A stretch of DNA of 64,000 nucleotides from contig NZ_JAXIVS010000001.1 in assembly GCF_034259325.1 (NCBI RefSeq), positions 496,001 to 560,000 of the forward strand. The letters run 5' to 3'. The position numbers and the translations under genes were made by a program. Source of the stretch: Hyalangium ruber. GTDB lineage: Bacteria > Myxococcota > Myxococcia > Myxococcales > Myxococcaceae. This document shows, in pieces, positions 24,785-32,997 of this stretch. Below the pieces are notes generated by a model that saw only the letters and a program-made list of their open reading frames with translations, made no database searches and was not told the DNA's origin. Each line of letters begins with the position of its first letter. Within the stretch, counting starts at the first letter, position 1.

Positions 24785-24802
24785 ATTTCGCGGGGCCGAA
24801 AT
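24785..24802. promoter_or_regulatory. Dyad ATTTCG-N6-CGAAAT, candidate Crp-like operator
   Basis: A perfect 6-bp inverted repeat with a 6-nt spacer lies in the gap between the adenylate cyclase stop and the Crp-like gene start. The half-site/N6/half-site geometry is that of Crp sites (TGTGA-N6-TCACA), though the sequence differs. A terminator role is a rival reading. Confidence 0.35.
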
Positions 24803-24817
24803 ATCGAGGGTGAGGGC

Positions 24818-27178
24818 CTACTTCGTGGTCGCGGTGAACACCCCATCCCATTCCGGGCCAGGGCGCTTCCAGCGCAGGGTGTTGAGTTCCTCCAGGTAGC
24901 GGAGGCTGGGGCCGTCCTCGGGCCAGAGGGTGAGCACCTCGCGGAAGGAGGCCTCGGCGGCGGTGAAGTCCCGGCCGATGAAGTGCGCCACCCCCGCCTC
25001 GAAGACCTGGATGGCCCGGGCGTTGATGCCGGTGGGCCGCCCCAGCGCGCGCAACTCATAGATGTCAGTCACTGCGCTTTTGCCCACCACGCGCACCACG
25101 CCCAGGCGGCGGGCGGTGACGTGGCCCTGAACCTGGGCGTAGGTGCCCGCGGAGATGATGATCCGGGTGTCATACGTCTTGTTGAGGCCCTCCAGGCGGG
25201 AGCCCAGGTTCACCGCGTCGCCCATCACCGTGTAGTTGAAGCGGTTGGCGGTGCCCATGTGGCCCACGTTCATGGGCCCGCTGTTGATGCCCACGCCGAT
25301 GTCCACCTCGGGCAGGCCGGCCTTGCGCCAGCGCCCGCGCATCTCTCCGAGGCGCTCCAGGAAGCCCAGGGCGGCGCTACAGGCCCGTAGCGCGTGGTCG
25401 GGCTGATCCACCGGCGCGCCCCAAAAGGCCATGATGGCGTCGCCGATGTACTTGTCGAGCGTGCCCCCGTTCTCGAAGACGACGTCGGTCATCGGCGTGA
25501 GGTACTCGTTGACGAAGCCGACGAGCTGCTCGGGCGACAGGCTCTCGGAGAGCGTGGTGAAGCCGCGGATGTCGGAGAAGAGGACGGTGAGCTCCTTGCG
25601 CTCGCCGCCGAGCTTGAGCTTCTCGGGGTGCTCGATCACCTGCTCCATCACGCTGGCGTCCAGGTAGTGCTGGAAGGTCTCGCGCAGCCGCTGCTTCTCC
25701 GCGTCCACGGAGAAGTAGCCGAGGAAGACGACACCGAACACCGAGGCGACGAGGCTCAACAGCGGCAGCACCGTGGCCACCTGAATGCCTCGGGAGAAGA
25801 GGAGCTGATCCACCGCGAGCCAGCCGGCGCCCAACAACACCATGGCGCCCAGCTTCCAGGCGAAGCGGACCCGGGGCAGCAGGCGGGCGAGCAGCAGGGC
25901 CGCGCCGAGCATGAAGAGCATCTCCAGCGGCAGCGCGGCGAGGGGCCGGGTGAGGAAGTCCTGGGAGAGGATGTTGGAGAGGAAGGCGGCGTGGACGTAG
26001 ACGCCGGGCTCCAGCTCGCTGAAGGGGGTAACGCGCTGGTCGAAGTTGCCCACCAGCGTCACGCCCACCAGCACCGCCTTGCCTCGCACCGCCGCCGGGT
26101 CGAAGCGCCCCTCCACCACGTCTGACAGGCTCAGCGTGGGGAACACCTTCGCCGGGCCCGGGTAGTTGACGGGGATGAACGGATCATTGATGGGCACGGG
26201 CACATAGAGGGGCAGCAGCGATCCGTCCGGGCGGCGCAGACGGGCGCCGGTGAGCTGGCGCAGGTCGGCGTCGTACTCCGGCTGCACCTCCGCGCCGAAG
26301 TAGGCCGCCGCGGTCTGGAGCTCCAGCATGGGCAGCAGCCCGCGCGGCCCCTCCAAGAGGGCGAACACCGGCACGCGGCGCACGGCGCCGTCGAAGTCCG
26401 GGGCGAAGTTGAAGTGGCCCAGGCGCTTGCCGGCCTGGACGAACGCCGGCAGCGGCACCTGGATGGAGTGGCCGCGCCAGACGCGCAGCGTGTCAGGGTC
26501 CACCTCGTGGAGGGAGCCCGGCACGCTCCCGGGAAACTGACGCACCAGGTGGCCTGCGAGCATCGGCTCCCGCTCCTGGGCCTGGAGGGCGAACTGCTCC
26601 AGGTCCGTGTCGGGGTAGACGATGACGCCCTGGACGACCTGGGGAGTGCGCGCCAGAGCGGCGGCGAGCGCGGCGTCTCCGCTGTCCACGCTGCGGCCCT
26701 TCAGCTCCTCTCGGAGCGCCAGGAGCGCGGGAGACGGCTCGGACGTCTGCGCGAGCGCGCTGTCGAGCGTCTCCAGCGCATCCGCAAATGCATCGGCGCG
26801 CTCGTCGCGCACCTCATCAGTGAAGGTCATGTCCAGGCCGACAGCGCCCACCCCGGCCTCGCGGAGCTGATCAAGGGCGCGGGCCACGTGCTGGCGCGGC
26901 CACGGCCAGCGGCCAAAGTCCTGGACGCTCTTCTCGTCCACGGCCACCACCACTACGTCCGGGTGGGGCGGGCGCACGCCTCGAATCCGGAACTGCAGGT
27001 CCGTGGCGCGTCCCTCGAAGATGTGCAGGCTACGGAGGATGACATTGTCCCCCGAGCCGCTGCCCACCTGGAGACCGACGGAGGGCGAGCGCTCCACCCA
27101 GGCATGCAAGGCGCAGAACAGGGAGGCGAGCCCGAGGGCGAGCACCTCGAAGCGATGGCGGGAAAGGAACGTTTTCAT
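24818..27178 (-). CDS. CHASE2-domain class III adenylate cyclase
   Basis: 786 residues. The first transmembrane helix (about 8-25) is followed by a large periplasmic CHASE2 sensor (about 35-370; VVVVAVDEKSVQDFGRWPWPR). Three more transmembrane helices (about 385-465) lead to a cytoplasmic class III cyclase domain (about 525-710). Metal-binding Asp536 (FSDIRG) and Asp580 (IGDAIMAFWG) are intact. Lys576 and the Asp in VMGDAVNLGSRLEG fit ATP rather than GTP as substrate. It should make cAMP in response to an envelope signal. The ATG at 27178 is used; the longer frame overlaps the divergent purM promoter. It heads the cAMP cassette. Confidence 0.9.
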   Translation of the reverse strand: MKTFLSRHRFEVLALGLASLFCALHAWVERSPSVGLQVGSGSGDNVILRSLHIFEGRATDLQFRIRGVRPPHPDVVVVAVDEKSVQDFGRWPWPRQHVARALDQLREAGVGAVGLDMTFTDEVRDERADAFADALETLDSALAQTSEPSPALLALREELKGRSVDSGDAALAAALARTPQVVQGVIVYPDTDLEQFALQAQEREPMLAGHLVRQFPGSVPGSLHEVDPDTLRVWRGHSIQVPLPAFVQAGKRLGHFNFAPDFDGAVRRVPVFALLEGPRGLLPMLELQTAAAYFGAEVQPEYDADLRQLTGARLRRPDGSLLPLYVPVPINDPFIPVNYPGPAKVFPTLSLSDVVEGRFDPAAVRGKAVLVGVTLVGNFDQRVTPFSELEPGVYVHAAFLSNILSQDFLTRPLAALPLEMLFMLGAALLLARLLPRVRFAWKLGAMVLLGAGWLAVDQLLFSRGIQVATVLPLLSLVASVFGVVFLGYFSVDAEKQRLRETFQHYLDASVMEQVIEHPEKLKLGGERKELTVLFSDIRGFTTLSESLSPEQLVGFVNEYLTPMTDVVFENGGTLDKYIGDAIMAFWGAPVDQPDHALRACSAALGFLERLGEMRGRWRKAGLPEVDIGVGINSGPMNVGHMGTANRFNYTVMGDAVNLGSRLEGLNKTYDTRIIISAGTYAQVQGHVTARRLGVVRVVGKSAVTDIYELRALGRPTGINARAIQVFEAGVAHFIGRDFTAAEASFREVLTLWPEDGPSLRYLEELNTLRWKRPGPEWDGVFTATTK

Positions 27179-27267
27179 CCGGCGGGGAGGGCATGGTAGC
27201 CGCAAACGCGACACCCGCGCTTCGGGGGCCGAGACAAGGGCGGGGGCTTGCCGGTAGAAGGCCGCCC

Positions 27268-28302
27268 GTGACGACCTACAAGCAGGCGGGAGTGGACATC
27301 GACGCGGGGGATGCCTTCGTCGAGCGGATCAAGCCCTACGCGGCGCGCACGGTCCGGCCGGAGGTGGTGGCCGGCGTGGGTGGCTTTGGCGGCCTGTTCG
27401 CCCTGCCGCCGGGCAAGTACCGCGAGCCGGTGCTGGTGGCGGGGACGGACGGGGTAGGCACGAAGCTGAAGGTGGCCTTCCTCGCGGGGCGGCACGACAC
27501 GGTGGGCGTGGACCTGGTGGCCATGTCGGTGAACGACATCCTCACCTGTGGTGCCGAGCCCCTGTTCTTCCTGGACTACTTCGCCACCTCGCGGCTGGAG
27601 GTGGACGCGGCCTCCGAGGTGGTCAAGGGCATCGCCCTGGGCTGCGAGCAGGCCGGGTGTACGCTGCTGGGCGGCGAGACGGCGGAGATGCCGGGCTTCT
27701 ACTCGCGGGGCGAGTACGATCTGGCCGGCTTCTGCGTGGGCGTGGTGGAGCGCTCGGAGCTCATCGATGGGCGGACCATCGCCCCGGGGGATGTGCTCAT
27801 CGGCCTGCCCTCCTCGGGGCTGCACTCCAACGGCTACTCGCTGGCGCGCAAGGTGCTGCTGGATGACCGGAAGCTGTCGCTGACGGAGAAACCCGAGGGC
27901 CTGGACCGGCCGCTGGCGGACGCGCTGCTGGAGCCCACGCGCATCTACGTGCGGGACATGCAGGCGCTGATGAAGGCGGTGAAGGTGAAGGGCATGGCGC
28001 ACATCACCGGCAGCGGGATTCCGGGCAACCTGCCGCGCTGCCTGCCGGATGGGACGCGCGCGGTGCTGAGCGAGAAGACGTGGACGAAGCCTCCCATCTT
28101 CGAGCTCATCGCCCGGCTGGGCGGAGTGGCACGCGACGAGATGTTCTCCACCTTCAACATGGGCCTGGGACTCATCGCGGTGGTGGCGAAAGAGGACGTG
28201 GCGCAGGCGCTGAGCACGCTGAACGCGAGGGGCGTGAAGGCCACGGAGGTGGGGCGCGTGGAGCAGGGCCAGGGCGAGGCCACGGCGGTCATCGAGCCAT
28301 GA
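27268..28302 (+). CDS. purM: Phosphoribosylformylglycinamidine cyclo-ligase
   Basis: 344 residues from a GTG start. The AIR synthase fold is complete: AGTDGVGTKLKVAF (about 65-78), VDLVAMSVNDIL, ALGCEQAGCTLLGGETAEMP and the C-terminal NMGLGL. PurM closes the imidazole ring of aminoimidazole ribotide (step 5 of purine synthesis). The GTG at 27268 matches the usual PurM N-terminus TTYKQAGVDIDAG; the upstream in-frame ATG lies in the divergent promoter region. The stop overlaps the start of purN (ATGA). Confidence 0.95.
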   Translation: MTTYKQAGVDIDAGDAFVERIKPYAARTVRPEVVAGVGGFGGLFALPPGKYREPVLVAGTDGVGTKLKVAFLAGRHDTVGVDLVAMSVNDILTCGAEPLFFLDYFATSRLEVDAASEVVKGIALGCEQAGCTLLGGETAEMPGFYSRGEYDLAGFCVGVVERSELIDGRTIAPGDVLIGLPSSGLHSNGYSLARKVLLDDRKLSLTEKPEGLDRPLADALLEPTRIYVRDMQALMKAVKVKGMAHITGSGIPGNLPRCLPDGTRAVLSEKTWTKPPIFELIARLGGVARDEMFSTFNMGLGLIAVVAKEDVAQALSTLNARGVKATEVGRVEQGQGEATAVIEP

Positions 28303-28967
28303 GCGCGGCGCGACGGGCCCGGCTGGGAGTGCTCGTCTCGGGCAGTGGCAGCAACCTGCAGGCGCTGCTGGATGCGTGCGCGCAGGCGGACTTCCCGGCG
28401 GAGGTGGCCTGCGTCGTGTCCAACGTGCCCACTGCGTTCGGGCTGGAGCGGGCGCGCAAGGCGGGCGTAAGCGCGGTGGCGCTGGACCACAAGGCCTTCG
28501 GCTCGCGGGCCGACTTCGAGCGGGCGCTGGGAGAGACGCTGCGCGCTTCGGGCGTGGAGTGGGTGTGCCTGGCGGGCTTCATGCGCCTGCTGAGCGCGGA
28601 CTTCCTGGCGGGCTTTCCGGGGCGGGTGCTGAACATCCACCCTGCCCTGCTGCCGGCGTTCCCGGGGCTGCACGCACAGCGTCAGGCGCTGGAGCGCGGG
28701 GTGAAGATCACCGGGTGTACGGTCCACTTCGTGGACGCGGGCACGGACACGGGCCCGATCATCGCGCAGGCGGCGGTGCCGGTGCTGCCGGATGACACCG
28801 AGGCGAGCCTGAGCGCGCGGATCCTCGCGGAGGAGCACCGGCTGTACCCGTTGGCCGTGCGGCTGGCGGTGACGGGCAAGGTGACGCTGGAGGGCACGCG
28901 CACGCGGGTGGACGCGCAAGCCGCAGTGGGAGATCAGAGCCTCCGCAGCCCGGGAGCCCCCAAATGA
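28299..28967 (+). CDS. purN: Phosphoribosylglycinamide formyltransferase
   Basis: 222 residues. Landmarks are SGSGSNLQAL (phosphate loop, about 14-23), the catalytic Asn112 and His114 in LNIHPALLPAFPGLHA, and Asp150 in DAGTDTGPII. It formylates GAR from 10-formyl-tetrahydrofolate in purine synthesis. The ATGA overlap with purM indicates translational coupling, and another ATGA overlap leads into the DUF523 gene. Confidence 0.95.
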   Translation: MSAARRARLGVLVSGSGSNLQALLDACAQADFPAEVACVVSNVPTAFGLERARKAGVSAVALDHKAFGSRADFERALGETLRASGVEWVCLAGFMRLLSADFLAGFPGRVLNIHPALLPAFPGLHAQRQALERGVKITGCTVHFVDAGTDTGPIIAQAAVPVLPDDTEASLSARILAEEHRLYPLAVRLAVTGKVTLEGTRTRVDAQAAVGDQSLRSPGAPK

Positions 28968-29452
28968 CGCGAGAGGAACGGCTGGCGGCCCTGCGCGAGG
29001 CCCGGGTGGTACTGGTGAGCGCCTGTCTGCTGGGCGAGGCGTGCCGGTACGACGGCAAGTCCAAGGGCTCGAGCCGGGTGATGCAGGCGCTGGAGGGCAA
29101 GGAGGTCGTGCCCGTATGCCCGGAGACGGGGGCTGGGCTGGGCATCCCCCGTCCGGCGGTGGTGCTCAGCGGCGGCACGGGCGAGGCGGTGCTGGCGGGC
29201 CGGGCGCGTGCGGTGGTAGCCGGTACGGGCGAGGACCGGACGGAGGCGTTCCGGCGCGGCGCGGAGCTGGCGCTGGAGGCGGCGCGACGCTTCGGAGCAA
29301 CGGTGGCGGTGCTCAAGGAGCGCAGCCCTTCATGCGGCAGCCAGGGCACCCACGTGGATGACAAGGTGGTGGCGGGACGAGGCGTGACCGCCGCCCTGCT
29401 CCACGCCGAGGGGCTCATCATCCTTAGTGACGAGGAGTTGAGCCCGCCGTAA
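28964..29452 (+). CDS. DUF523 domain protein
   Basis: 162 residues covering a complete DUF523 domain: VSACLLGEACRYDGKSK near 18-34, CPETGAGLGIPRP near 51-63 and the late KERSPSCGSQGTHVD with conserved cysteine. Conserved cysteines suggest metal or thiol chemistry, but no activity is established for the family. The gene overlaps the purN stop by ATGA, so it is translationally coupled to purine biosynthesis; a functional link is plausible but unproven. Tandem inverted repeats follow. Confidence 0.88.
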   Translation: MTREERLAALREARVVLVSACLLGEACRYDGKSKGSSRVMQALEGKEVVPVCPETGAGLGIPRPAVVLSGGTGEAVLAGRARAVVAGTGEDRTEAFRRGAELALEAARRFGATVAVLKERSPSCGSQGTHVDDKVVAGRGVTAALLHAEGLIILSDEELSPP

Positions 29453-29460
29453 GGCAACGG

Positions 29461-29515
29461 CTGTTCGAAAATGTCGGGACTTTTGAGGCGCAAAACCCCC
29501 GACATTTCCGAACAG
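29461..29515. terminator. Long hairpin after the pur operon
   Basis: An 18-bp inverted repeat with one mismatch (29461-29478 and 29498-29515) and a 19-nt loop follows the DUF523 stop by 8 bp. Stem arms contain ATGTCGGG and CCCGACAT. It probably ends the purM-purN-DUF523 transcript, though its length and AT content also fit a dispersed palindromic repeat. Confidence 0.5.
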
Positions 29516-29522
29516 GCACGCC

Positions 29523-29552
29523 CAAGGCAGCGGCTCTGGACCGGCTGCCTTG
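29523..29552. repeat. Second inverted repeat in the same gap
   Basis: A perfect 9-bp inverted repeat CAAGGCAGC/GCTGCCTTG with a 12-nt loop begins 7 bp after the preceding hairpin. The two could act as tandem terminators or form a small repeat unit. Confidence 0.5.
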
Positions 29553-29630
29553 CCATGCACCCAGGCGAGCGAGGAGCCTCCCGGGCACTTCCCGGTCCCA
29601 TCCGGCAACCAGACGCGGTAAGCCAGGGCC

Positions 29631-30332
29631 ATGACCGCGCCTTCTCCTCTGCTCGCCGCCATCTTCGACATGGACGGGACTCTCGTCGACAACATGCGTT
29701 TCCACTCCGAGGCGTGGGTCGCCCTCTCCCAGCGCCTGGGCCTCAACGCCACCGCCGAGCGGTTCGAGCGCGAGTTCGCCGGCAAGAAGAACGAGGAGAT
29801 CCTCCCGATCCTCCTCGGCCGCCCCTTGGCCGCGGAGGAGCTGGCCCAGCTGGCGGAGGAGAAGGAGACCCACTACCGGGCGCTCTACAAGCCGCATCTG
29901 GCGCTCATTCGTGGGGCCGAGGCGTTCCTGGGCCGGATCCGCGAGACGGAGATCCGCCTCGCCGTGGCCACCGCCGCGCCTAGCGGCAACCGCACGCTGG
30001 TGCTCGATGGGCTCGGCATCCGCTCGATCTTCCGGCGGGTCGTCGGCGCCGAGGAGGTGACCCGGGGCAAGCCCGCGCCGGACATCTTCCTCGCGGCGGC
30101 GCGCTCACTCGAGGTGGAGCCCGCGATGTGCGTGGTCTTCGAGGACGCGGTGAACGGCATCCTCGCGGCGCGCGCGGCTGGCATGTTCGCGGTGGGCATC
30201 ACCTCAACGACACCCGCCGAGGTGCTGCGCGAGGCCGGCGCTCACTGGACGGCCCCGGACTTCGCCTCACTGCCTCCGGACCTCGAGGCCCGGCTCTTCG
30301 GGGCAAGCCCTCACGCCCCCGGGCGCCCCTGA
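29631..30332 (+). CDS. HAD-superfamily hydrolase, beta-phosphoglucomutase-like
   Basis: 233 residues. HAD motif I is IFDMDGTLVDN (Asp13, Asp15), a helical cap follows (about 20-80), then motif II in VATAAPSG, motif III in RGKPAPDIFLAA and motif IV in VFEDAVNGILAARAAG. The subfamily includes beta-phosphoglucomutase and phosphoglycolate-type phosphatases; the substrate cannot be set. It has its own upstream region with two inverted repeats and appears monocistronic. Confidence 0.87.
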   Translation: MTAPSPLLAAIFDMDGTLVDNMRFHSEAWVALSQRLGLNATAERFEREFAGKKNEEILPILLGRPLAAEELAQLAEEKETHYRALYKPHLALIRGAEAFLGRIRETEIRLAVATAAPSGNRTLVLDGLGIRSIFRRVVGAEEVTRGKPAPDIFLAAARSLEVEPAMCVVFEDAVNGILAARAAGMFAVGITSTTPAEVLREAGAHWTAPDFASLPPDLEARLFGASPHAPGRP

Positions 30333-30337
30333 GTCCA

Positions 30338-30538
30338 TCACGCGGAAGCGGGGATCTTGATCCCCAGGGATGCCGCCTTCTTCACGGCGGCATTCGCGAG
30401 GTCCTGCTGCTCCTTGCACAGCTCTGCCTTGGTTGCCGCACAGTCCTTCGCGGCATCCCCCGCCTCGTTCAGCTCGAACGCGCGCTGCGTCCTCCGTCGA
30501 CGCAGCCCCACGTCACACCGAGAATGAGCCCACTCCAT
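30338..30538 (-). pseudogene. Possible remnant or small gene, Ala/Lys-rich C-terminus
   Basis: The minus-strand frame ending at 30338 reads as natural protein over its last 45 residues (AAKDCAATKAELCKEQQ, then DLANAAVKKAASLGIKIP), with helix-like composition unlike the Arg/Gly/Ala noise typical of shadow frames. An ATG at 30538 would give 66 residues, but the N-terminal third looks non-coding and the frame then runs into the GNAT gene. It may be the tail of a gene truncated when the neighbouring acetyltransferase or HAD gene arrived, or an unannotated small protein. Confidence 0.35.
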
Positions 30539-30556
30539 CCTCCGGAGGATCCCCCC

Positions 30557-31093
30557 ATGCTGGAACTCCGCACGGCTCGCCTTCTGCTCCGTCCCTTCCA
30601 CACGAGTGACGAAGAGGCGCTCTTCCACCTCTGGAACGAGCCGCAGGTGCGCCGCTACCTCTGGGATGATCAGCCCGTCGCCCGTGAGGTCGTCCGGGAG
30701 CAGGTCACCGTGAGCGAGCAGGACTTCCGAGAGCGGGGCTTCGGGGAGTTCGGTCTCTTCCTGGCCGAGCGTCCGGGAGCGCTCATGGGCTTCTGCGGGC
30801 TCCGCTGCATCGACGGTGGCGAGGACGTCGAGTTGCTCTACGGCCTCCTGCCCGCCTTCTGGGGCCGGGGGCTGGCGACCGAGGCGGCCCAGGCCGTGCT
30901 CCGCTTCGCCTTCGAGCAGGTGGGACTGCGGGAACTCTGGGCAGGGGCCGACTTCGGCAACACCGCTTCCCTGCGCTGCCTCCACCGCCTGGGGATGACC
31001 GACGCGGGCGTGCGGCGCGTAGGGCCCGAGCAGCTTCCCGCCCAGTACTATCGCCTGCGGAGGCTGGACTTCGCCGCGAGTGCGGGGGCCTGA
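30557..31093 (+). CDS. GNAT-family N-acetyltransferase (RimJ/RimL-like)
   Basis: 178 residues. It begins MLELRTARLLLRPFHTSDEEA, the hallmark of RimJ/RimL-type Acetyltransf_3 proteins, with the acetyl-CoA loop in LPAFWGRGLATEAAQAVLRF (about 98-117) and the late NTASLRCLHRLGM. It transfers acetyl to an amine on a protein or small molecule; the acceptor is unknown. The ATG at 30557 has GGAGG about 7 bp upstream, preferred over the longer frame. It sits alone between the HAD and FAD oxidoreductase genes. Confidence 0.88.
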   Translation: MLELRTARLLLRPFHTSDEEALFHLWNEPQVRRYLWDDQPVAREVVREQVTVSEQDFRERGFGEFGLFLAERPGALMGFCGLRCIDGGEDVELLYGLLPAFWGRGLATEAAQAVLRFAFEQVGLRELWAGADFGNTASLRCLHRLGMTDAGVRRVGPEQLPAQYYRLRRLDFAASAGA

Positions 31094-31179
31094 GACAGCT
31101 CCGACCTGCCCTCCTCCTATCCGACACCCCTCATCAGAAAGACGCCAGAAGCGGGGACGTTGTGTAGTGTGCGAGGCGC

Positions 31180-32691
31180 ATGGCGACGCAAGCAGCCAGA
31201 CTCCAGGTTCCCTCCGGTCCCTCCCGGCACGTCTACGACGTGATCGTCATGGGCAGCCAGGTCGGTGGGGCGCTCGCGGCCGCGCTCCTGGCCAAGCGCA
31301 GCCACCGGGTGCTGCTCATTGATCACGACGGCACGGGCACCGGCTACGAGCACGGCGGCTTCGTGCTGCCCTACGTCCCCTCCATTGCCCCGGGCCTCAA
31401 GACGATGCCCGTGGTGGAGGAGGCGTTCACCGAGCTGGGCATCACCACCACGGTGCAGCGCGCCCTGCGCCCCCACACCCCCGAGCTGCAGCTGATCCTC
31501 CCGCGCCACCGGGTGGACCTGCACACCGACCCCACCCGCCGCCGGGGGGAGCTGACGCGCGAGTTCGGAGAGACGGCCGAGGGCCTCTTCTCCGCGCTCA
31601 CCGCCACCGCCAGCCAGCACGAGGCGAGCGATGCCTTCTTCAAGGAGCAGCCGCACCTGCCCCCCGAGGGCTTCTTCGAGACGTGGGGCCTGAAGAAGAA
31701 GATCGGCCAGCACCCGGGCCTGGAGACGCACCCCCGGCTGTCCAACAACACCCCGCCCGGAGCGCTGCTGCGCGGGCTGCTGCCCTTCCTCACCTTCCTG
31801 GACGAGCCCTCCTCGCCGCTGGCGCTCACCCGGCCCCTGTCCCAGACGCTCCAGGCGCCCCAACGCTACCCGGGCGGCAACGATGGCCTGCGCGAGCTGC
31901 TCGTCAGGCGCCTGTCCGAGCTGGGCGGCGACGTGCTCACCCGAGAGAACTCCGACAGCTACATCGTCGAGGAGCTCTCCTTTGATGGGCCCCGCTTCGC
32001 CGGAGTGAAGCTCCTGCGCTCGGACGTGCTCTACCGGGCCTCGTGCCTGGTGGCGGCCACGGACTCGGGGGCGATCCGGCGGCTGATCAAGGACCGCAAG
32101 CGGCACCGCGGCCTGCTGGAGCAACTGGACTCTTCCTCCACCAAGTCCATCCTCTTCGCGGTGAACTGGGTGGTGCCGGTGGAAGCCCTGCCCCGAGGCA
32201 TGGGCGAGTTGCTCCTGGTGGAGACCGGAGACAAGGAGCTGCAGCCGCTCATGGTCCAGGTACACCCGGCCCGCACGCCCAGTGGCAAGGAGGACGAGTC
32301 GCTGCGCGTGGTGTGCGCCGGAGCCTTCGTGCCCGCCAGCGTGCGCGAGCTGGGCGAGGAGCACATGCAGGCCCTGGCCCACCGCATCGATGAGCAGCTC
32401 GACGCGCTGATGCCCTTCACCAAGCAGAAGCGGGTGCTGCGCTCGGCCCCTTACCTGGACGCCGGGGAGGTTCGCGGCAGCCGGCTGATGCCCCATCCGC
32501 TCTACTCCTTCGAGGCGGAAGCCTTCCTGGGGATCACGGGGTTGAAGCAGCGCACGCCGGCGAAGAACATCCTCCTCGCCGGCCGCGAGGTGCTGCCCGG
32601 CCTGGGGCTGGAGGGCGAGCTCCTTTCAGGGATGCGCGCCGCGCGGCTCGTGCAGGAGATGCTCAAGAAGAAGAATCCCCTCAAGGGATAG
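31180..32691 (+). CDS. FAD-dependent oxidoreductase (phytoene-desaturase-like fold)
   Basis: 503 residues. An N-terminal Rossmann motif VYDVIVMGSQVGGALAAALLAKR leads to LLIDHD (FAD adenosine site, about 18-47), with the second dinucleotide region GGNDGLRELLVRRLSELGG (about 230) and a C-terminal FAD motif with LLAGREVLPGLGLEGEL. The size and RYPGGNDGL-type motif resemble CrtI/CrtN-like oxidoreductases and amine oxidases. The first motif is GSxxGG rather than GxGxxG. No carotenoid genes are nearby, so a pigment role is not supported. There is no clear Shine-Dalgarno; TAGTGT nine bases before the ATG could be a -10 box of a leaderless message. Confidence 0.82.
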   Translation: MATQAARLQVPSGPSRHVYDVIVMGSQVGGALAAALLAKRSHRVLLIDHDGTGTGYEHGGFVLPYVPSIAPGLKTMPVVEEAFTELGITTTVQRALRPHTPELQLILPRHRVDLHTDPTRRRGELTREFGETAEGLFSALTATASQHEASDAFFKEQPHLPPEGFFETWGLKKKIGQHPGLETHPRLSNNTPPGALLRGLLPFLTFLDEPSSPLALTRPLSQTLQAPQRYPGGNDGLRELLVRRLSELGGDVLTRENSDSYIVEELSFDGPRFAGVKLLRSDVLYRASCLVAATDSGAIRRLIKDRKRHRGLLEQLDSSSTKSILFAVNWVVPVEALPRGMGELLLVETGDKELQPLMVQVHPARTPSGKEDESLRVVCAGAFVPASVRELGEEHMQALAHRIDEQLDALMPFTKQKRVLRSAPYLDAGEVRGSRLMPHPLYSFEAEAFLGITGLKQRTPAKNILLAGREVLPGLGLEGELLSGMRAARLVQEMLKKKNPLKG

Positions 32692-32789
32692 CGGCGGATC
32701 GGCTGGATTTTCGGGTGATTTCTGGTAGGTTCCGCCGCTCTTTTCGGGCCTAGGACTACATCGCCCCTGTTTTCAAGGAGTTAGCTGTC

Positions 32790-32981
32790 ATGGCGTGGAA
32801 GTGTGACATCTGTGGGAAGAGGCCGCTGGTGGGCAACAACGTCTCCCACGCGAACAACAAGACCAAGCGTCGGACCCTGCCGAACCTCCAGAAGGTTCGG
32901 GCCAACGTCGAGGGCCGCACGGAGCGCGTTCTGGCCTGCACCCGCTGCATCAAAGCGGGCAAGGTGGTGAAGGCCGCTTAG
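32790..32981 (+). CDS. rpmB: 50S ribosomal protein L28
   Basis: 63 residues, full length for L28. It starts [28 protein letters not shown], and the zinc-ribbon cysteines are Cys5, Cys8, Cys50 and Cys53 (the C+ form). AAGGAG lies 10 bp upstream of the ATG. The usual partner rpmG is not adjacent. murQ begins 16 bp after the stop, so the two may be co-transcribed. Confidence 0.97.
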   Translation: MAWKCDICGKRPLVGNNVSHANNKTKRRTLPNLQKVRANVEGRTERVLACTRCIKAGKVVKAA

Positions 32982-32997
32982 CCGCGGGCGCTCGAGG

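Noticed and set aside
30350-30365. GGGGATC-TT-GATCCCC hairpin as terminator of the HAD gene
   Set aside because: The loop is only two bases (four if one pair opens), and the repeat lies within the protein-like minus-strand frame, so it may be a coding coincidence.
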